From Parvibaculaceae bacterium PLY_AMNH_Bact1 (GTDB lineage: Bacteria; Pseudomonadota; Alphaproteobacteria; Parvibaculales; Parvibaculaceae), in NCBI GenBank assembly GCA_032881465.1, contig CP126168.1, positions 3,597,501 through 3,661,500 on the forward strand: DNA of 64,000 bases, written 5' to 3'. A program made the position numbers and the translations under genes. Positions 52,531-61,967 of the stretch are shown here, piece after piece. The notes beneath the pieces are model-generated. The model had not been told where the DNA came from. It did not search any database and saw only the letters and a list, made by a program, of their open reading frames with translations. Position 1 is the stretch's first letter, and each line of letters starts with the position of its first letter.

Positions 52531-53979
52531 GTGGTGGAAGAAAAAGAACACAAAGGTCGTGTTTCAGCTGCGATATTCATGTCTGTGGCGTTGGTCGGTA
52601 TCATCGTATGTGCCGCGACAGCATTTGAGTTCTACAGCCTCGCCTCTATGGGTAAGGAACGCTTTCGGAGCGACATTGTCGTCGCGATCGTCACGGCCTA
52701 TTTTCTTGGCGCGATCCTGATCCTTTTTGTTTCGCGCGGACGCCTGCTCCGACCTTTGGTTGGGTCTGTCTTTTGCATGGCGAGCCTCTATCTGCTTAGT
52801 CAGATGGCGATCAGCCTCTTCGGTGCTACTGACTATCTCTATGCAATCGAAAACGCGATGTGGATGATCCCATTGCAGGTATGCTTGTTTGCCACACTTT
52901 CACGACGCATTGCCTACGTCCTGGCAGGATCTCTTTTCGGAATGACGCTGTGTGTGCTTTGCGCCTATTTTGTCTTTAAGGGCCTCAGTCCAGTAGCGGA
53001 AGCGGAATCAGCGCTTCTCGTACAAACAGCCTTTGCCCAGGCTGCTGCCCTTCTCTTGCTGGGCGCATTAGCGACTTATCGTGATCTCGTCACAGTTGAG
53101 TCTGCCCGTGTGAAGGCTCTGGAAGAAAACGAAACGCTCTTGAAAAAGGAAGCTGCGAAAGCTGAAAAAGAACAAGAGAAAGCAATCCACGCATTAAACA
53201 AGGCCGAAGAAGCCACACGTGCTCGAGAAGCCTTCCTCGCGTCAATGAGTCACGAACTTCGCACGCCGCTCAACGCGATCATCGGCTTTTCGCAGATCCT
53301 CGAAATGGGGAAGGCAGGCATTGCGCGCACAGAAGAAAAGCGTCTGGAGTACGCCAAGGACATTCGCAATAGTGGTGAACACATGTTGGGGCTTGTTGGA
53401 CAGGTATTAGAATTCTCTCGGATTGAATCCGAAGGGTGTGACATCGAACTTTCAGAACAGATGCTCTCCCCCATTGCCGAAGGGGCCATGCGCATGGTGG
53501 ATGTGATCGCGTCGGCAAAAGAGGTTCAGCTTCTGCGCTACTGGGATCAGCGATTTGATTTCCGCGTTGAAACAGATGAGAAAGCGCTTAGCCAGATCTT
53601 GGTCAACCTGCTGACGAATGCGGTAAAATTCACCCCCAATGGCGGTCAGGTTTGGCTCGTCCTCAAAACCGACGGGTCCAAGGGTCTATGTATTGAAATT
53701 CAGGATAATGGCATTGGCATTCCAGCCGAAAAGCTCCAGGACGTCTTCCAGCCGTTCGTTCAGATTGGGGATGCGCGATGTGCGGGCGAAGGCGGAACGG
53801 GCCTCGGTCTGTCGATTGTCAGTACCCTTGTTCGGGGGCTTGGGGGAAAATTTGAAATCGAGAGCGCGGTGGGGACAGGCACATGCTGCCGTGTGACGCT
53901 TCCCGGTCTTCTGGCGACAGAGCCTGTAGAGGCAGCTGAGCAAGCCGTCCTTGCAAAACAGGTCGGAGCTAGCAGCTGA
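52531..53979 (+). CDS. Membrane histidine kinase, second tandem paralogue
   Basis: 482 residues from a GTG at 52531, which has GGAGG 9 bases upstream; an ATG at 52501 is possible but poorly served. About six membrane segments in residues 12-182, coiled linker, H241 in MSHELRTPLNAIIGFSQILEMG, N-box VNLLTNAVKF, DNGIGIPAEKL and GTGLGLSIVSTL. It is closer to the third kinase than to the first in the kinase core (shared SQILEMG and IESEG). No partner regulator adjacent. Confidence 0.9.
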   Translation: MVEEKEHKGRVSAAIFMSVALVGIIVCAATAFEFYSLASMGKERFRSDIVVAIVTAYFLGAILILFVSRGRLLRPLVGSVFCMASLYLLSQMAISLFGATDYLYAIENAMWMIPLQVCLFATLSRRIAYVLAGSLFGMTLCVLCAYFVFKGLSPVAEAESALLVQTAFAQAAALLLLGALATYRDLVTVESARVKALEENETLLKKEAAKAEKEQEKAIHALNKAEEATRAREAFLASMSHELRTPLNAIIGFSQILEMGKAGIARTEEKRLEYAKDIRNSGEHMLGLVGQVLEFSRIESEGCDIELSEQMLSPIAEGAMRMVDVIASAKEVQLLRYWDQRFDFRVETDEKALSQILVNLLTNAVKFTPNGGQVWLVLKTDGSKGLCIEIQDNGIGIPAEKLQDVFQPFVQIGDARCAGEGGTGLGLSIVSTLVRGLGGKFEIESAVGTGTCCRVTLPGLLATEPVEAAEQAVLAKQVGASS

Positions 53980-54077
53980 CCTCAGAGCGGGCGGCATCAA
54001 AAGCTGCATCTTTCCTGCTTAGTTCTATGTAAAGGCACGGTTTTCAGTCCGAAAGGTTTAGGCCTTTAGTAAGTGCT

Positions 54078-54116
54078 CCATCCTAATATGGCTAAATCTT
54101 TAGCCTTGCGATGGAT
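54078..54116. promoter_or_regulatory. Nested hairpin before the third kinase
   Basis: Outer TCCATC/GATGGA and inner GGCTAAA-TC-TTTAGCC (54090-54105). The outer 3' arm touches the ribosome binding region GGATAGGA of the third kinase gene. Operator or mRNA structure. Confidence 0.35.
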
Positions 54117-54124
54117 AGGACTTG

Positions 54125-55651
54125 ATGACCGCGCCGTGGAAAATGGGAACAGGCGACGAGAAGCTGGGGCAGTCAACACAGAGGACCCTAGTCCTCTCGG
54201 TGGTGATGGTCGGTTTTCTCGCTGCTCTCGCATCAGTCTATGAATATTACCATCTGACGGCGATGGACCGGTTGGATGGCTATACCCAGACCATTATTCC
54301 GATCCTTGCCGTTGTCCTCGCTGTGATTGTATCTGGCGTCCTTGTTTCCAAGGGCCGCTTTCTCAAGCCAGCGGTTTGGCTGGTTTTTGCCCTCGGCAGC
54401 ACCCATCTGCTGACCACGATCACGCTGGCTTTGTTGTTCGCCAACGATGTTGCGCTCGCGGCTGAGCACGCCGTGTGGATCATGGCTGTGCAGGTTTGTC
54501 TGTTTGCAACGCTGGAAAGGCGCACGGCGCTGGGCATGTCTGCGGCATTGTTTGTACTGCTCGCTGCGATATGTCTCACCTATTGCTATGTGGAGAATGT
54601 GTCGCTCATCGCAGATGTCCGAGGAGGATTCCTTGTTCAACTGATAATCGCAAATGGGGCGATATTGGTCTTGCTTGGTGGTCTCTCCGCTTTCAGAGAA
54701 GTCGCATTGGTTGAAAAAACACGGGCGGAGGCCTCAGAGGTCCATGCCACACTCTTGGGAGCGAGTGCGGAAGTAGCAAACGATGAACGCAAAAAAGCCA
54801 TGATAGCGCTCAGCAGTGCGGAAGCAGCGGCGAAAGCTCGGGAGTCGTTCCTCGCGTCTATGAGCCATGAACTCCGCACACCGTTGAATGCAATCATCGG
54901 CTTCTCCCAGATTCTTGAGATGGGCGATGAGGGAATGGTCACCAGCCCGGAGAAACAACGCGAGTACATTTCCGATATCAAGCATAGCGGCGAACACATG
55001 CTCTCGCTGGTAACGCAGATCCTTGAATATTCGAGGATTGAGTCTGAGGGCGTTGAAGTCGACAAGACACCTCAAGCGATTGCGATGATTGCCGACGCCT
55101 CTTTGCGCATGGTGGATGTTTTAGCACGGGCAAAGGACATCAATCTCGTACGGTCTTGGGATTTTGGGGATGACTATGTTGTCAGAACAGATGACAAGGC
55201 GCTTAGCCAGATCCTTGTGAACCTTCTCTCCAATGCCGTGAAGTTCACGCCGGTGGGCGGCACGATCACAGTAAATATCGCACGCACAAGGAATGGTGCG
55301 GTAACGATAGAAGTTTGTGATACCGGCGTCGGAATCTCAGCCGAAAAAATCAAACTCGTCTGTGACCCGTTTTATCAGGTTCGTGATCAACAGACCGCCG
55401 GAATGAGTGGCACCGGGCTTGGACTTTCAATAGTCAAGACTCTCATCACCGCTCTCAATGGAGTCTTAGAAATTGAAAGTACGGTTGGGGAAGGAACATG
55501 CTGCCGTGTCAAGATTCCCTCTACACCAGACACAGAGTTGGTCGTAGAAAAAACAGAAGAACAAGCTGCAGCTCTTGCACAAAAGTTGCGAGCTAATGCA
55601 TCCCCAACTGACGCTGAAGTATTTCAGCATCGGGAAATCCGGCAAACATAA
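54125..55651 (+). CDS. Membrane histidine kinase, third tandem paralogue
   Basis: 508 residues from the ATG at 54125 (a TTG precedes it at 54122). About six membrane segments in residues 21-190, coiled linker, H248 in MSHELRTPLNAIIGFSQILEMG, N-box VNLLSNAVKF, DTGVGISAEKI and GTGLGLSIVKTL. It has a longer polar C-terminal tail than its relatives. The three genes are separated by 116 and 145 bp and face the same way, so the array arose by duplication and divergence. Confidence 0.9.
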   Translation: MTAPWKMGTGDEKLGQSTQRTLVLSVVMVGFLAALASVYEYYHLTAMDRLDGYTQTIIPILAVVLAVIVSGVLVSKGRFLKPAVWLVFALGSTHLLTTITLALLFANDVALAAEHAVWIMAVQVCLFATLERRTALGMSAALFVLLAAICLTYCYVENVSLIADVRGGFLVQLIIANGAILVLLGGLSAFREVALVEKTRAEASEVHATLLGASAEVANDERKKAMIALSSAEAAAKARESFLASMSHELRTPLNAIIGFSQILEMGDEGMVTSPEKQREYISDIKHSGEHMLSLVTQILEYSRIESEGVEVDKTPQAIAMIADASLRMVDVLARAKDINLVRSWDFGDDYVVRTDDKALSQILVNLLSNAVKFTPVGGTITVNIARTRNGAVTIEVCDTGVGISAEKIKLVCDPFYQVRDQQTAGMSGTGLGLSIVKTLITALNGVLEIESTVGEGTCCRVKIPSTPDTELVVEKTEEQAAALAQKLRANASPTDAEVFQHREIRQT

Positions 55652-55654
55652 GTC

Positions 55655-56365
55655 CTAGGCACCTGGCACGGGACTGACGGCAAACAACCATTCGTGTGAC
55701 ATGAACAGGGCGCCCCAGACGAGCAGGGCGAGTACGATGCGCCACCATCCAAGTTCCGATATGGAAAACTTCGCCCGGCCGGTTGCGAGAGCCGCGAAGG
55801 GAATGTTGGACGAAGCGCCCGCATAAGCATCCCACTTCTCTCCAAGTGCCCGCCGGCGCTTCCCGTCAATGGCGACCGTGCCAAAGAAAGCGACGCCCAG
55901 GAAGGTCCCGAAAAAGATGAGGCTCGCCTGATCCCCATTGGCGCCCATGTGAAACGCCGCCCAGATAATCGCGCCCCACAAGAAGGGGTGCCGGGTGATC
56001 GTGTGAATGCCTTTAACAAGTGACGAGGGGTCGTCAGCTTCGGCGACAGCCTTGTCACCGCCATCGCTTGTGGCACTGGGAGCTGTGAGCCCAATTACGG
56101 CAAACAGGGTGGCGACCAAAATGATCAGACCACCCGAGTGCAGGAGACCTAAGGGCGCTTGCCAGAGGATAGAGTTTTCGGCGCTGACAACGGCGGTGTT
56201 GTAGCTCATGGCCATCCAGACAATGGCACCAAGCGACGTCACAGCGAACAGACCCTTATAGGGAAGCTCGCCAATCAAGCCGACAATGCCGTCGCGCAGC
56301 TTCGTTCCGGAAACGAAGATATGAATCCCGAAAAACAGGGCCGCAGCGGCCATTAGATGTGTCAT
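55655..56365 (-). CDS. NnrU family membrane protein
   Basis: 236 residues from the ATG at 56365 (MTHLMAAAALFFGIHIF). About six hydrophobic segments; GIHTITRHPFLWGAIIWAAFHM is the NnrU/isoprenylcysteine-methyltransferase-like signature. NnrU was named for nitrite and nitric oxide metabolism and is also linked to 15-cis-zeta-carotene isomerase in phototrophs; neither role is supported by neighbours here. Confidence 0.87.
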   Translation of the reverse strand: MTHLMAAAALFFGIHIFVSGTKLRDGIVGLIGELPYKGLFAVTSLGAIVWMAMSYNTAVVSAENSILWQAPLGLLHSGGLIILVATLFAVIGLTAPSATSDGGDKAVAEADDPSSLVKGIHTITRHPFLWGAIIWAAFHMGANGDQASLIFFGTFLGVAFFGTVAIDGKRRRALGEKWDAYAGASSNIPFAALATGRAKFSISELGWWRIVLALLVWGALFMSHEWLFAVSPVPGA

Positions 56366-56471
56366 GTGGTCTTCCTCCCAGATCCGCCTGCCCGGTCTGC
56401 CGCTCAGCAGGTCGTCAGGCCGGTTCAAACTCTAGGATGAAGATGGGCGCTACGGGAGACTTTTACGAGGA

Positions 56472-56500
56472 CATAAACGCACAGGCTCTGTGCGTTTATG
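56472..56500 (-). terminator. Perfect hairpin after grpE
   Basis: CATAAACGCACAG and CTGTGCGTTTATG pair without mismatch (13 bp) around GCT, 12 bp beyond the grpE stop. No T-run follows on the minus strand, so it is a strong hairpin of uncertain terminator strength. Confidence 0.6.
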
Positions 56501-56512
56501 CGCACTGTAAGT

Positions 56513-57220
56513 TTAAGCGGTGGTATCGACCGAGCCGCCGGTTGCTGCCCCGTCGTCTGCTTTCGCGACTCCAACCCGTGCCGGGCGCAGCAGCCGATCT
56601 GAGATCATAAAGCCTGTATCCACCACCTGAACGATTGTGCCGCTAGGCTGACCGGTGCCGGGAACCTCAAAAAGCGCTTCGTGCAGGTTCGGGTTGAATT
56701 TCTCGCCAGGTGCCGGGTCAACAGGCACAATACCGTTCGCTTCAAAGGCGCTCAGAAGCGACTTCTCCACCATCTCAATGCCTTCAATGATGGATTTCAC
56801 CACATCATCGGAACCGTCTTTCCGATCGTCTGGGACGGCATCAATAGCGCGGCGCAGATTGTCAGCGACTGCAAGCACGGACTGGGCGAACTTTGTCGCG
56901 CCGTATTTTCCAGCGTCTGCTTTCTCACGCTCTGACCGTCGCCGAATGTTCTCAACTTCGGCAGCGGCGCGCAGGAGCTTGTCTTTCAGGTCTGCATTTT
57001 CAGCAGCCAGTGCCGCCATGGCGTCAGCGATTTTCTCTTCTTCGCTGCGCTCGTCCACTTCTTCAGATGCATCAGGCGCGTCGGCTCCGTCATCATTTGC
57101 AGCCGCAGCGGCAGCCAGCAGATCGTCAGCCTGTTGCTTCAATTCGGCAGGCGTTGGTTTGTGGGGCGCATCGCCCTCATCACCTGTGTTGCCATTTGCA
57201 GAATTGTCTTGATCGCTCAT
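56513..57220 (-). CDS. grpE: Nucleotide exchange factor GrpE
   Basis: Releases ADP from DnaK. 235 residues: an acidic, disordered N-terminus, a long coiled coil (EEKIADAMAALAAENADLKDKLLRAAAEVENIRRRSEREKAD, cited by AEVENIRRR), then a beta-domain with KFNPNLHEALFEVPGTGQPSGTIVQV. It follows hrcA by 97 bp on the same strand. Slightly long relative to E. coli because of acidic ends. Confidence 0.97.
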   Translation of the reverse strand: MSDQDNSANGNTGDEGDAPHKPTPAELKQQADDLLAAAAAANDDGADAPDASEEVDERSEEEKIADAMAALAAENADLKDKLLRAAAEVENIRRRSEREKADAGKYGATKFAQSVLAVADNLRRAIDAVPDDRKDGSDDVVKSIIEGIEMVEKSLLSAFEANGIVPVDPAPGEKFNPNLHEALFEVPGTGQPSGTIVQVVDTGFMISDRLLRPARVGVAKADDGAATGGSVDTTA

Positions 57221-57317
57221 GTCTACGTAATCCCTGAAAGCACCAAATATCTTCGATTGGTCGCTCTAAACTTTAAAGAGGCGGAGAAATGACCTGTCAG
57301 CCCGCCGAAGTCAACAC

Positions 57318-58397
57318 TCAGCGTAACAGGCGGCCAACAACTTGGGCCGTATAATCCACCATGGGAATAATCCGGGCATAGTTAAGCCGGGTAGGGCCGA
57401 TAACACCTAAGACGCCGACCACGCGGCGACTTTCATCCATAAAGGGACTCACGATCACAGACGAGCCAGACAGGGCAAAGTGCTGGTTCTCTGAGCCAAT
57501 AAAGAGCCGGACTCCCTCCGCATCCTGGGCGAGGTCCAAAAGCTGGACAAGGTCTGCTTTGTTTTCCAATTCCTGGAACAGGAGCCGGACGCGCTCCAGG
57601 TCGTCCATGGCGCTCACATCTTCCAGCAGCTTGGATTGCCCGGTCACAATGAGAGACCGGTCCAGGGGATCGCCGCCGCTGGTCCCGGTGGTCGGTGTGT
57701 CGCCACCCGACCAGACCGCAAGGCCTGCTTCCACCACCCGTTGGGTAAGGGCGGAAAGCTCCGCCTTTTGAGCGTCAATTTCGGACTGAATGACCGCTGT
57801 TGCGTCCGCCATGGTGCGGCCCCGCAACCGGGCATTCAGGAAGTTGGTCGCTTCTGTTAGTGCCGAGGGTGTGAGGCCGCGAGGCACATCAATCATACGG
57901 TTTTCTACGCTCTCGTCCTCGGAGACGAGCACCACAAGCGCCCGGCCACTATCGACCGCCACGAACTCGATATGTTTGAGCGTTTGCTCAGCCTTGGGTG
58001 CCAGCACCAATCCTGCGCAGTGAGAGAGACCAGACAGAAGTTGTGAAGCATCGCGCAACACGTCTTCAACCGTGTTGGCCGATGGAGAATGCGTGACCTG
58101 GGTTTCGATGGCCCGGCGCTCTTCTTCTGAGAGATCACCTACTTCCAGAAGACCGTCCACAAAGAGCCGAAGCCCCGCATCAGTGGGCAGGCGTCCGGCG
58201 CTTGTATGGGGAGCGGCCAAGAGCCCCAGCGCCTCCAGATCGGACATCACATTGCGCACGGTCGCCGCCGACAGGGTCAGCGGCAGATTCTGGGACAGAA
58301 AGCGTGACCCGACCGGTGCCCCGGTTTCCAGGTAGGTTTCAACCACCTGCTGGAGGATGGCCCTCGAACGGTCATTAAGGTCTTTGACGGCGGGCAT
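57318..58397 (-). CDS. hrcA: Heat-inducible transcription repressor HrcA
   Basis: Represses CIRCE-controlled operons such as groESL. Winged-helix start LNDRSRAILQQVVETYLETGAPVGSRFLSQ, then LSAATVRNVMSDLEALGLLAAPHTSAGRLPTDAGLR (cited by HTSAGRLPT), a GAF-like domain and a C-terminal GVIGPTRLNYARIIPMVDYTA. 359 residues. I find no CIRCE element (TTAGCACTC-N9-GAGTGCTAA) in this window, so its targets lie elsewhere. Divergent from rph. Confidence 0.97.
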   Translation of the reverse strand: MPAVKDLNDRSRAILQQVVETYLETGAPVGSRFLSQNLPLTLSAATVRNVMSDLEALGLLAAPHTSAGRLPTDAGLRLFVDGLLEVGDLSEEERRAIETQVTHSPSANTVEDVLRDASQLLSGLSHCAGLVLAPKAEQTLKHIEFVAVDSGRALVVLVSEDESVENRMIDVPRGLTPSALTEATNFLNARLRGRTMADATAVIQSEIDAQKAELSALTQRVVEAGLAVWSGGDTPTTGTSGGDPLDRSLIVTGQSKLLEDVSAMDDLERVRLLFQELENKADLVQLLDLAQDAEGVRLFIGSENQHFALSGSSVIVSPFMDESRRVVGVLGVIGPTRLNYARIIPMVDYTAQVVGRLLR

Positions 58398-58629
58398 GGG
58401 CCTTACACTCTGGGTAAGCGGCGCACTGTGCGGTGCCTGCTAACCCCCTGAAATTGGGCGAAAATTGCCATCCAAACTTAGGAAGGGTGGCGGTCATCGT
58501 CAATTGCTCTTCTGTTTATAGGCCAATGCCGCCTAAAGGTGCCCCCAAGCCGGTGCAAAGACTGGACGCCTGAAGGGTGCCGGGGTATGACCGGCCCACC
58601 ATTTACATCCGCTTTACGAGGTCCGCACT

Positions 58630-59352
58630 GTGAGCACCACCCGTCCGTCTGGCCGCGCTTTTGACGAAATGCGCAATGTCTCTTTTGAGCCTGGTTTTTC
58701 AAAAAGCGCTGAAGGCTCCTGCATGGTGCGGTTCGGCGACACCCATGTGCTGTGTACAGCAAGCCTGGAAGAGCGCGTTCCGCCCTTCTTGCGTGGTCGC
58801 GGTGAAGGTTGGGTGACGGCGGAGTATGGCATGCTGCCACGCTCCACCAATGAGCGTATGCGCCGGGAAGCCTCAGCTGGTAAGCAGTCCGGCCGGACGC
58901 AGGAAATACAGCGCCTCATCGGTCGCTCGCTTCGCGCGGTTGTTGACATGAAGGCCTTGGGCGAACGTCAGATCACCGTCGATTGCGACGTCATTCAGGC
59001 CGATGGTGGCACCCGCACCGCCTCTATCACGGGCGCTTGGGTTGCCCTTCACCAGTGCATCGAGTGGATGCGCGCACGCAACATGATCGACATCTCGCCG
59101 CTGACCGATCACGTCGCGGCCATTTCTTGCGGCATCTATCAGGGCGCGCCTGTGTCTGATCTGGACTATGCAGAAGACTCCAATGCCGACACGGACGCCA
59201 ACTTCGTGCTGACCGGCAATGGTGGCATCGTGGAAATTCAAGGCACCGCGGAAGGCACGCCTTTCTCGGAAGAAAACTTCCTTGAGCTGCTGCGCCTGGC
59301 CAAACAGTCCTGCGGCCAGCTCGTAGAGATGCAGAAAGAAGCTGTGCGGTAA
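58630..59352 (+). CDS. rph: Ribonuclease PH
   Basis: Phosphate-dependent 3' exonuclease trimming tRNA precursors. GTG start at 58630, then [50 protein letters not shown] (cited by [10 protein letters not shown]) and QTAEGTPFS-like [12 protein letters not shown]. 240 residues match the family. Followed by rdgB 6 bp later, the usual pairing. Confidence 0.97.
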   Translation: MSTTRPSGRAFDEMRNVSFEPGFSKSAEGSCMVRFGDTHVLCTASLEERVPPFLRGRGEGWVTAEYGMLPRSTNERMRREASAGKQSGRTQEIQRLIGRSLRAVVDMKALGERQITVDCDVIQADGGTRTASITGAWVALHQCIEWMRARNMIDISPLTDHVAAISCGIYQGAPVSDLDYAEDSNADTDANFVLTGNGGIVEIQGTAEGTPFSEENFLELLRLAKQSCGQLVEMQKEAVR

Positions 59353-59358
59353 ACAAGG

Positions 59359-60021
59359 ATGGCACGCGATCTCAGAGGACAAAAAGCAGAGCGCATTCCG
59401 AAAAGTGGAAACCGGTTTTCGGGTCAAAATGCGCGACCCTCAAAAATCGTGGTCGCGAGCCACAATGCGGGCAAGGTGCGCGAAATCGGCGCGCTTCTCG
59501 AACCTTTCGGTATTGAGACCGTGTCGGCTGGGGACCTGGGGCTTCCCGAACCAGAAGAGACTGGCCTCACCTTTAAGGAAAACGCCGAACTAAAAGCCCG
59601 CGCCGCGGCAGATGCCTCGGGCCTTCTGGCACTGGCAGATGATAGCGGTCTCACCGTCGCTGCCCTAGACGGTGATCCAGGTATCTATTCTGCGCGCTGG
59701 GCGGGCCCGTCAAAAGACTTCAGCCTCGCGATGGAGAAAGTCGAGCAGGCGTTGAAAGAGACCGGCAGCAAGGATCGCGCCGCTGCCTTTATCTGTGGGC
59801 TCGCGCTTGCGACGCCAGACGGCAAGATGGACTACTTCGAAGGACGTGTTGAAGGCGCGCTCGTCTGGCCGCCCCGCGGCGACAAGGGCTTTGGATATGA
59901 CCCGGTCTTTGTGGCTGACGGCTATGACATTACGTTTGCGGAGATGGAGCCGGACGCAAAACACGCCATCTCCCATCGCGCCGATGCGTTTCGGCAATTG
60001 ACCGATGTCTTCCTCAAATAA
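59359..60021 (+). CDS. rdgB: XTP/dITP diphosphatase with repeat-encoded N-terminal extension
   Basis: Removes non-canonical purine nucleoside triphosphates. Core motifs: [13 protein letters not shown] (from residue 31), [14 protein letters not shown] with the metal aspartate, [19 protein letters not shown] and ISHRADAF. The enzyme normally starts just before the VASHN strand. Here the only in-frame ATG is 28 codons earlier, and residues 11-26 are encoded by a palindromic repeat (59391-59436). No ATG or well-placed GTG lies between, so the extension is probably translated. Its end overlaps hemW by 17 bp. Confidence 0.95.
   Translation: MARDLRGQKAERIPKSGNRFSGQNARPSKIVVASHNAGKVREIGALLEPFGIETVSAGDLGLPEPEETGLTFKENAELKARAAADASGLLALADDSGLTVAALDGDPGIYSARWAGPSKDFSLAMEKVEQALKETGSKDRAAAFICGLALATPDGKMDYFEGRVEGALVWPPRGDKGFGYDPVFVADGYDITFAEMEPDAKHAISHRADAFRQLTDVFLK
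59391..59436. repeat. Palindromic repeat inside the rdgB coding sequence
   Basis: GCGCATTCCGAAAAGTGG facing CCGGTTTTCGGGTCAAAATGCGC, a common Rhizobiales-type palindrome, related to the copies at 11280 and 32140. It contributes codons 11-26 of rdgB without breaking the frame. Confidence 0.8.
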
Positions 60022-61207
60022 GGTCGCAGCATCTAACTTGATCGCGCCCGAACCGGGTTTTGGTATCCCAGATCCTGGCTTTGGCATCTATGTCCACTGG
60101 CCTTTTTGCCAGGCAAAATGTCCCTATTGCGATTTTAACTCCCATGTGGTTCGCACCGTTGATCAGGCGACCTATGCCCGCGCCCTGGTACGCGAGCTTG
60201 AGCATATGGCGTCGCTTTCTGATCCACAGACCATCACCAGCATCTTCTTTGGCGGGGGCACGCCGTCTCTTATGGAACCAGCAACGGTTGAAACCGTACT
60301 TGCTGCAATCGATCGCCTCTGGGGGATCAATCAGGGAGTCGAGGTTTCTCTCGAAGCCAATCCAACGAGTGTCGAGGCAGAAAAATTCCGAGCCCTTGCC
60401 GCGATGGGCGTCAACCGCGTCTCTCTTGGTGTGCAGGCGTTGAACGACAAAGGCTTGAAGTTTTTAGGTCGTCTTCATTCCGTTAATGAGGCGCTCGGCG
60501 CGATAGAGCTTGCCCGGACGCATTTCGGTCGCATGTCCTTTGACCTGATCTATGCGCGTCCCGAACAAACAGTTGAGGCATGGGAGGCGGAACTCACCCG
60601 CGCCCTGTCATTCGCTGTGGACCATTTGTCTCTCTATCAGCTCACAATCGAAGAAGGCACGCCGTTCTTTGACCTTCATGCGCGCGGCGCATTCACCGTG
60701 CCGGGTGAAGATCAAGCGACCGCCCTCTATGACGCAACCCAATCAATCTGTGCGGACGCTGGGCTCAACGCCTATGAAGTCTCGAACCATGCAAAAGCAG
60801 GCGCGGAGTGTCGTCACAATCTCACCTATTGGCGCTATGGAGATTATGTGGGGGTCGGCCCTGGCGCTCATGGCCGTATCACCAAGGATGGCGTGAAGCG
60901 CGCGACCGTGACCGAGCGCATGCCTTCAAAATGGCTGGCCTCAGTGGAGGCTCAAGGTCATGGGCTTGTCGACCAGGAAACCATCACTCCCGCCCAATCA
61001 GCGGAAGAAATGATGCTGATGGGATTGCGCTTGCAGGAAGGCGTCTCGCTCAACCGCTATGCGGCTCTCGCAGGAAAGCCGATCAACGCAGCCCGTCTGA
61101 CGGACCTTTCGGGTGACGGTCTCCTTACGCGAGATGGTGACCGGCTCAATGCCACACCGGCAGGCCGCCTCGTGCTTAACAAGCTGTTGGGCGAGTTGCT
61201 GACTTAG
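60005..61207 (+). CDS. hemW: Radical SAM haem chaperone HemW
   Basis: HemN-like protein that inserts haem into haem proteins; previously called a coproporphyrinogen oxidase. The FeS motif [10 protein letters not shown] has the CxxxCxxC cysteines but not the fourth cysteine of HemN (CxxxCxxCxC), which supports Hem[34 protein letters not shown] and [19 protein letters not shown] follow. 400 residues. The N-terminus repeats PGFGI twice ([13 protein letters not shown]). ATG at 60005 overlaps rdgB. Confidence 0.95.
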   Translation: MSSSNKVAASNLIAPEPGFGIPDPGFGIYVHWPFCQAKCPYCDFNSHVVRTVDQATYARALVRELEHMASLSDPQTITSIFFGGGTPSLMEPATVETVLAAIDRLWGINQGVEVSLEANPTSVEAEKFRALAAMGVNRVSLGVQALNDKGLKFLGRLHSVNEALGAIELARTHFGRMSFDLIYARPEQTVEAWEAELTRALSFAVDHLSLYQLTIEEGTPFFDLHARGAFTVPGEDQATALYDATQSICADAGLNAYEVSNHAKAGAECRHNLTYWRYGDYVGVGPGAHGRITKDGVKRATVTERMPSKWLASVEAQGHGLVDQETITPAQSAEEMMLMGLRLQEGVSLNRYAALAGKPINAARLTDLSGDGLLTRDGDRLNATPAGRLVLNKLLGELLT

Positions 61208-61863
61208 TCCTCGCCGGGAAAGTCCGGCTGGTTTTCCGGTGCTGCCTTTATAAAAGCAGGATGTGCATTGCACGCATCCATAATGGCGGCGAGGTGTGGA
61301 TAGGGTGTCAGATTAAGTCCCAGATTCTGATAATTGGCATATTGCGGAACGAGAAACAGGTCGGCGACGCTCGGGCACTCTCCAAAACAATAGGGCCCTT
61401 CGTCTCTATTCTCAGACACCAGCGTCTCCAGTGCATGGAGTCCCTTGTCTGCCCAGGTGACATACCATTTGGCGACGGCCTTCTGATCTAGTTCCAGCTC
61501 CTGCCCCAGATATTTGATCACCCGCATATTGTGGAGCGGGTGCATGCCCGCCGCGACCGTCATCGCAAAGGCTTTCGCCTGTGCCTTTTTAAGAGGATCC
61601 GCAGGGTAGAGCGAAGGCTCTGGGTGAAGATCTTCCAGATAGTCGAGGATCGCCATCGACTCGATCAGAATATGTCCGTCATGCTCCAATGCCGGAATAA
61701 GCCGCATCGGATTGATCTTGCCAAACTCCTCACCCAGATGTTCTTCCGTAGGCGGAGCAATATCAACTGGGACATATTCAAATGGAATATCTTTGAGGTG
61801 AAGTGCGATACGCACTCGGCGCCCGGCAGAGTTCGCATAGGAATTATAGAGACGGTAGGTCAT
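61204..61863 (-). CDS. maiA: Maleylacetoacetate isomerase-like glutathione S-transferase (zeta class)
   Basis: 219 residues from ATG 61863. Zeta-class active-site motif SYANSAGRRVRIALHLKDI (S-x-x-S-x-x-x-R), NPMRLIPALEHDGHILIESMAILDYLED, and FGECPSVADLFLVPQYANYQNLGL near the end. It isomerises maleylacetoacetate with glutathione in tyrosine degradation, although no other gene of that pathway is nearby. It overlaps hemW by 4 bp tail to tail. Confidence 0.88.
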   Translation of the reverse strand: MTYRLYNSYANSAGRRVRIALHLKDIPFEYVPVDIAPPTEEHLGEEFGKINPMRLIPALEHDGHILIESMAILDYLEDLHPEPSLYPADPLKKAQAKAFAMTVAAGMHPLHNMRVIKYLGQELELDQKAVAKWYVTWADKGLHALETLVSENRDEGPYCFGECPSVADLFLVPQYANYQNLGLNLTPYPHLAAIMDACNAHPAFIKAAPENQPDFPGED

Positions 61864-61967
61864 GAACAGAGCCCGTAAACGGAAGAACAACATGTCCGAG
61901 GTTGGCCCTGACAACCCTTCAGGTCAACGGAGCCAACATGCATTCGCCGGTTAGATTGGCGTTAGGA

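Noticed and set aside
58398-58629. Looked for a CIRCE element or heat-shock promoter between hrcA and rph
   Set aside because: No TTAGCACTC or GAGTGCTAA pair is present here or elsewhere in the window.
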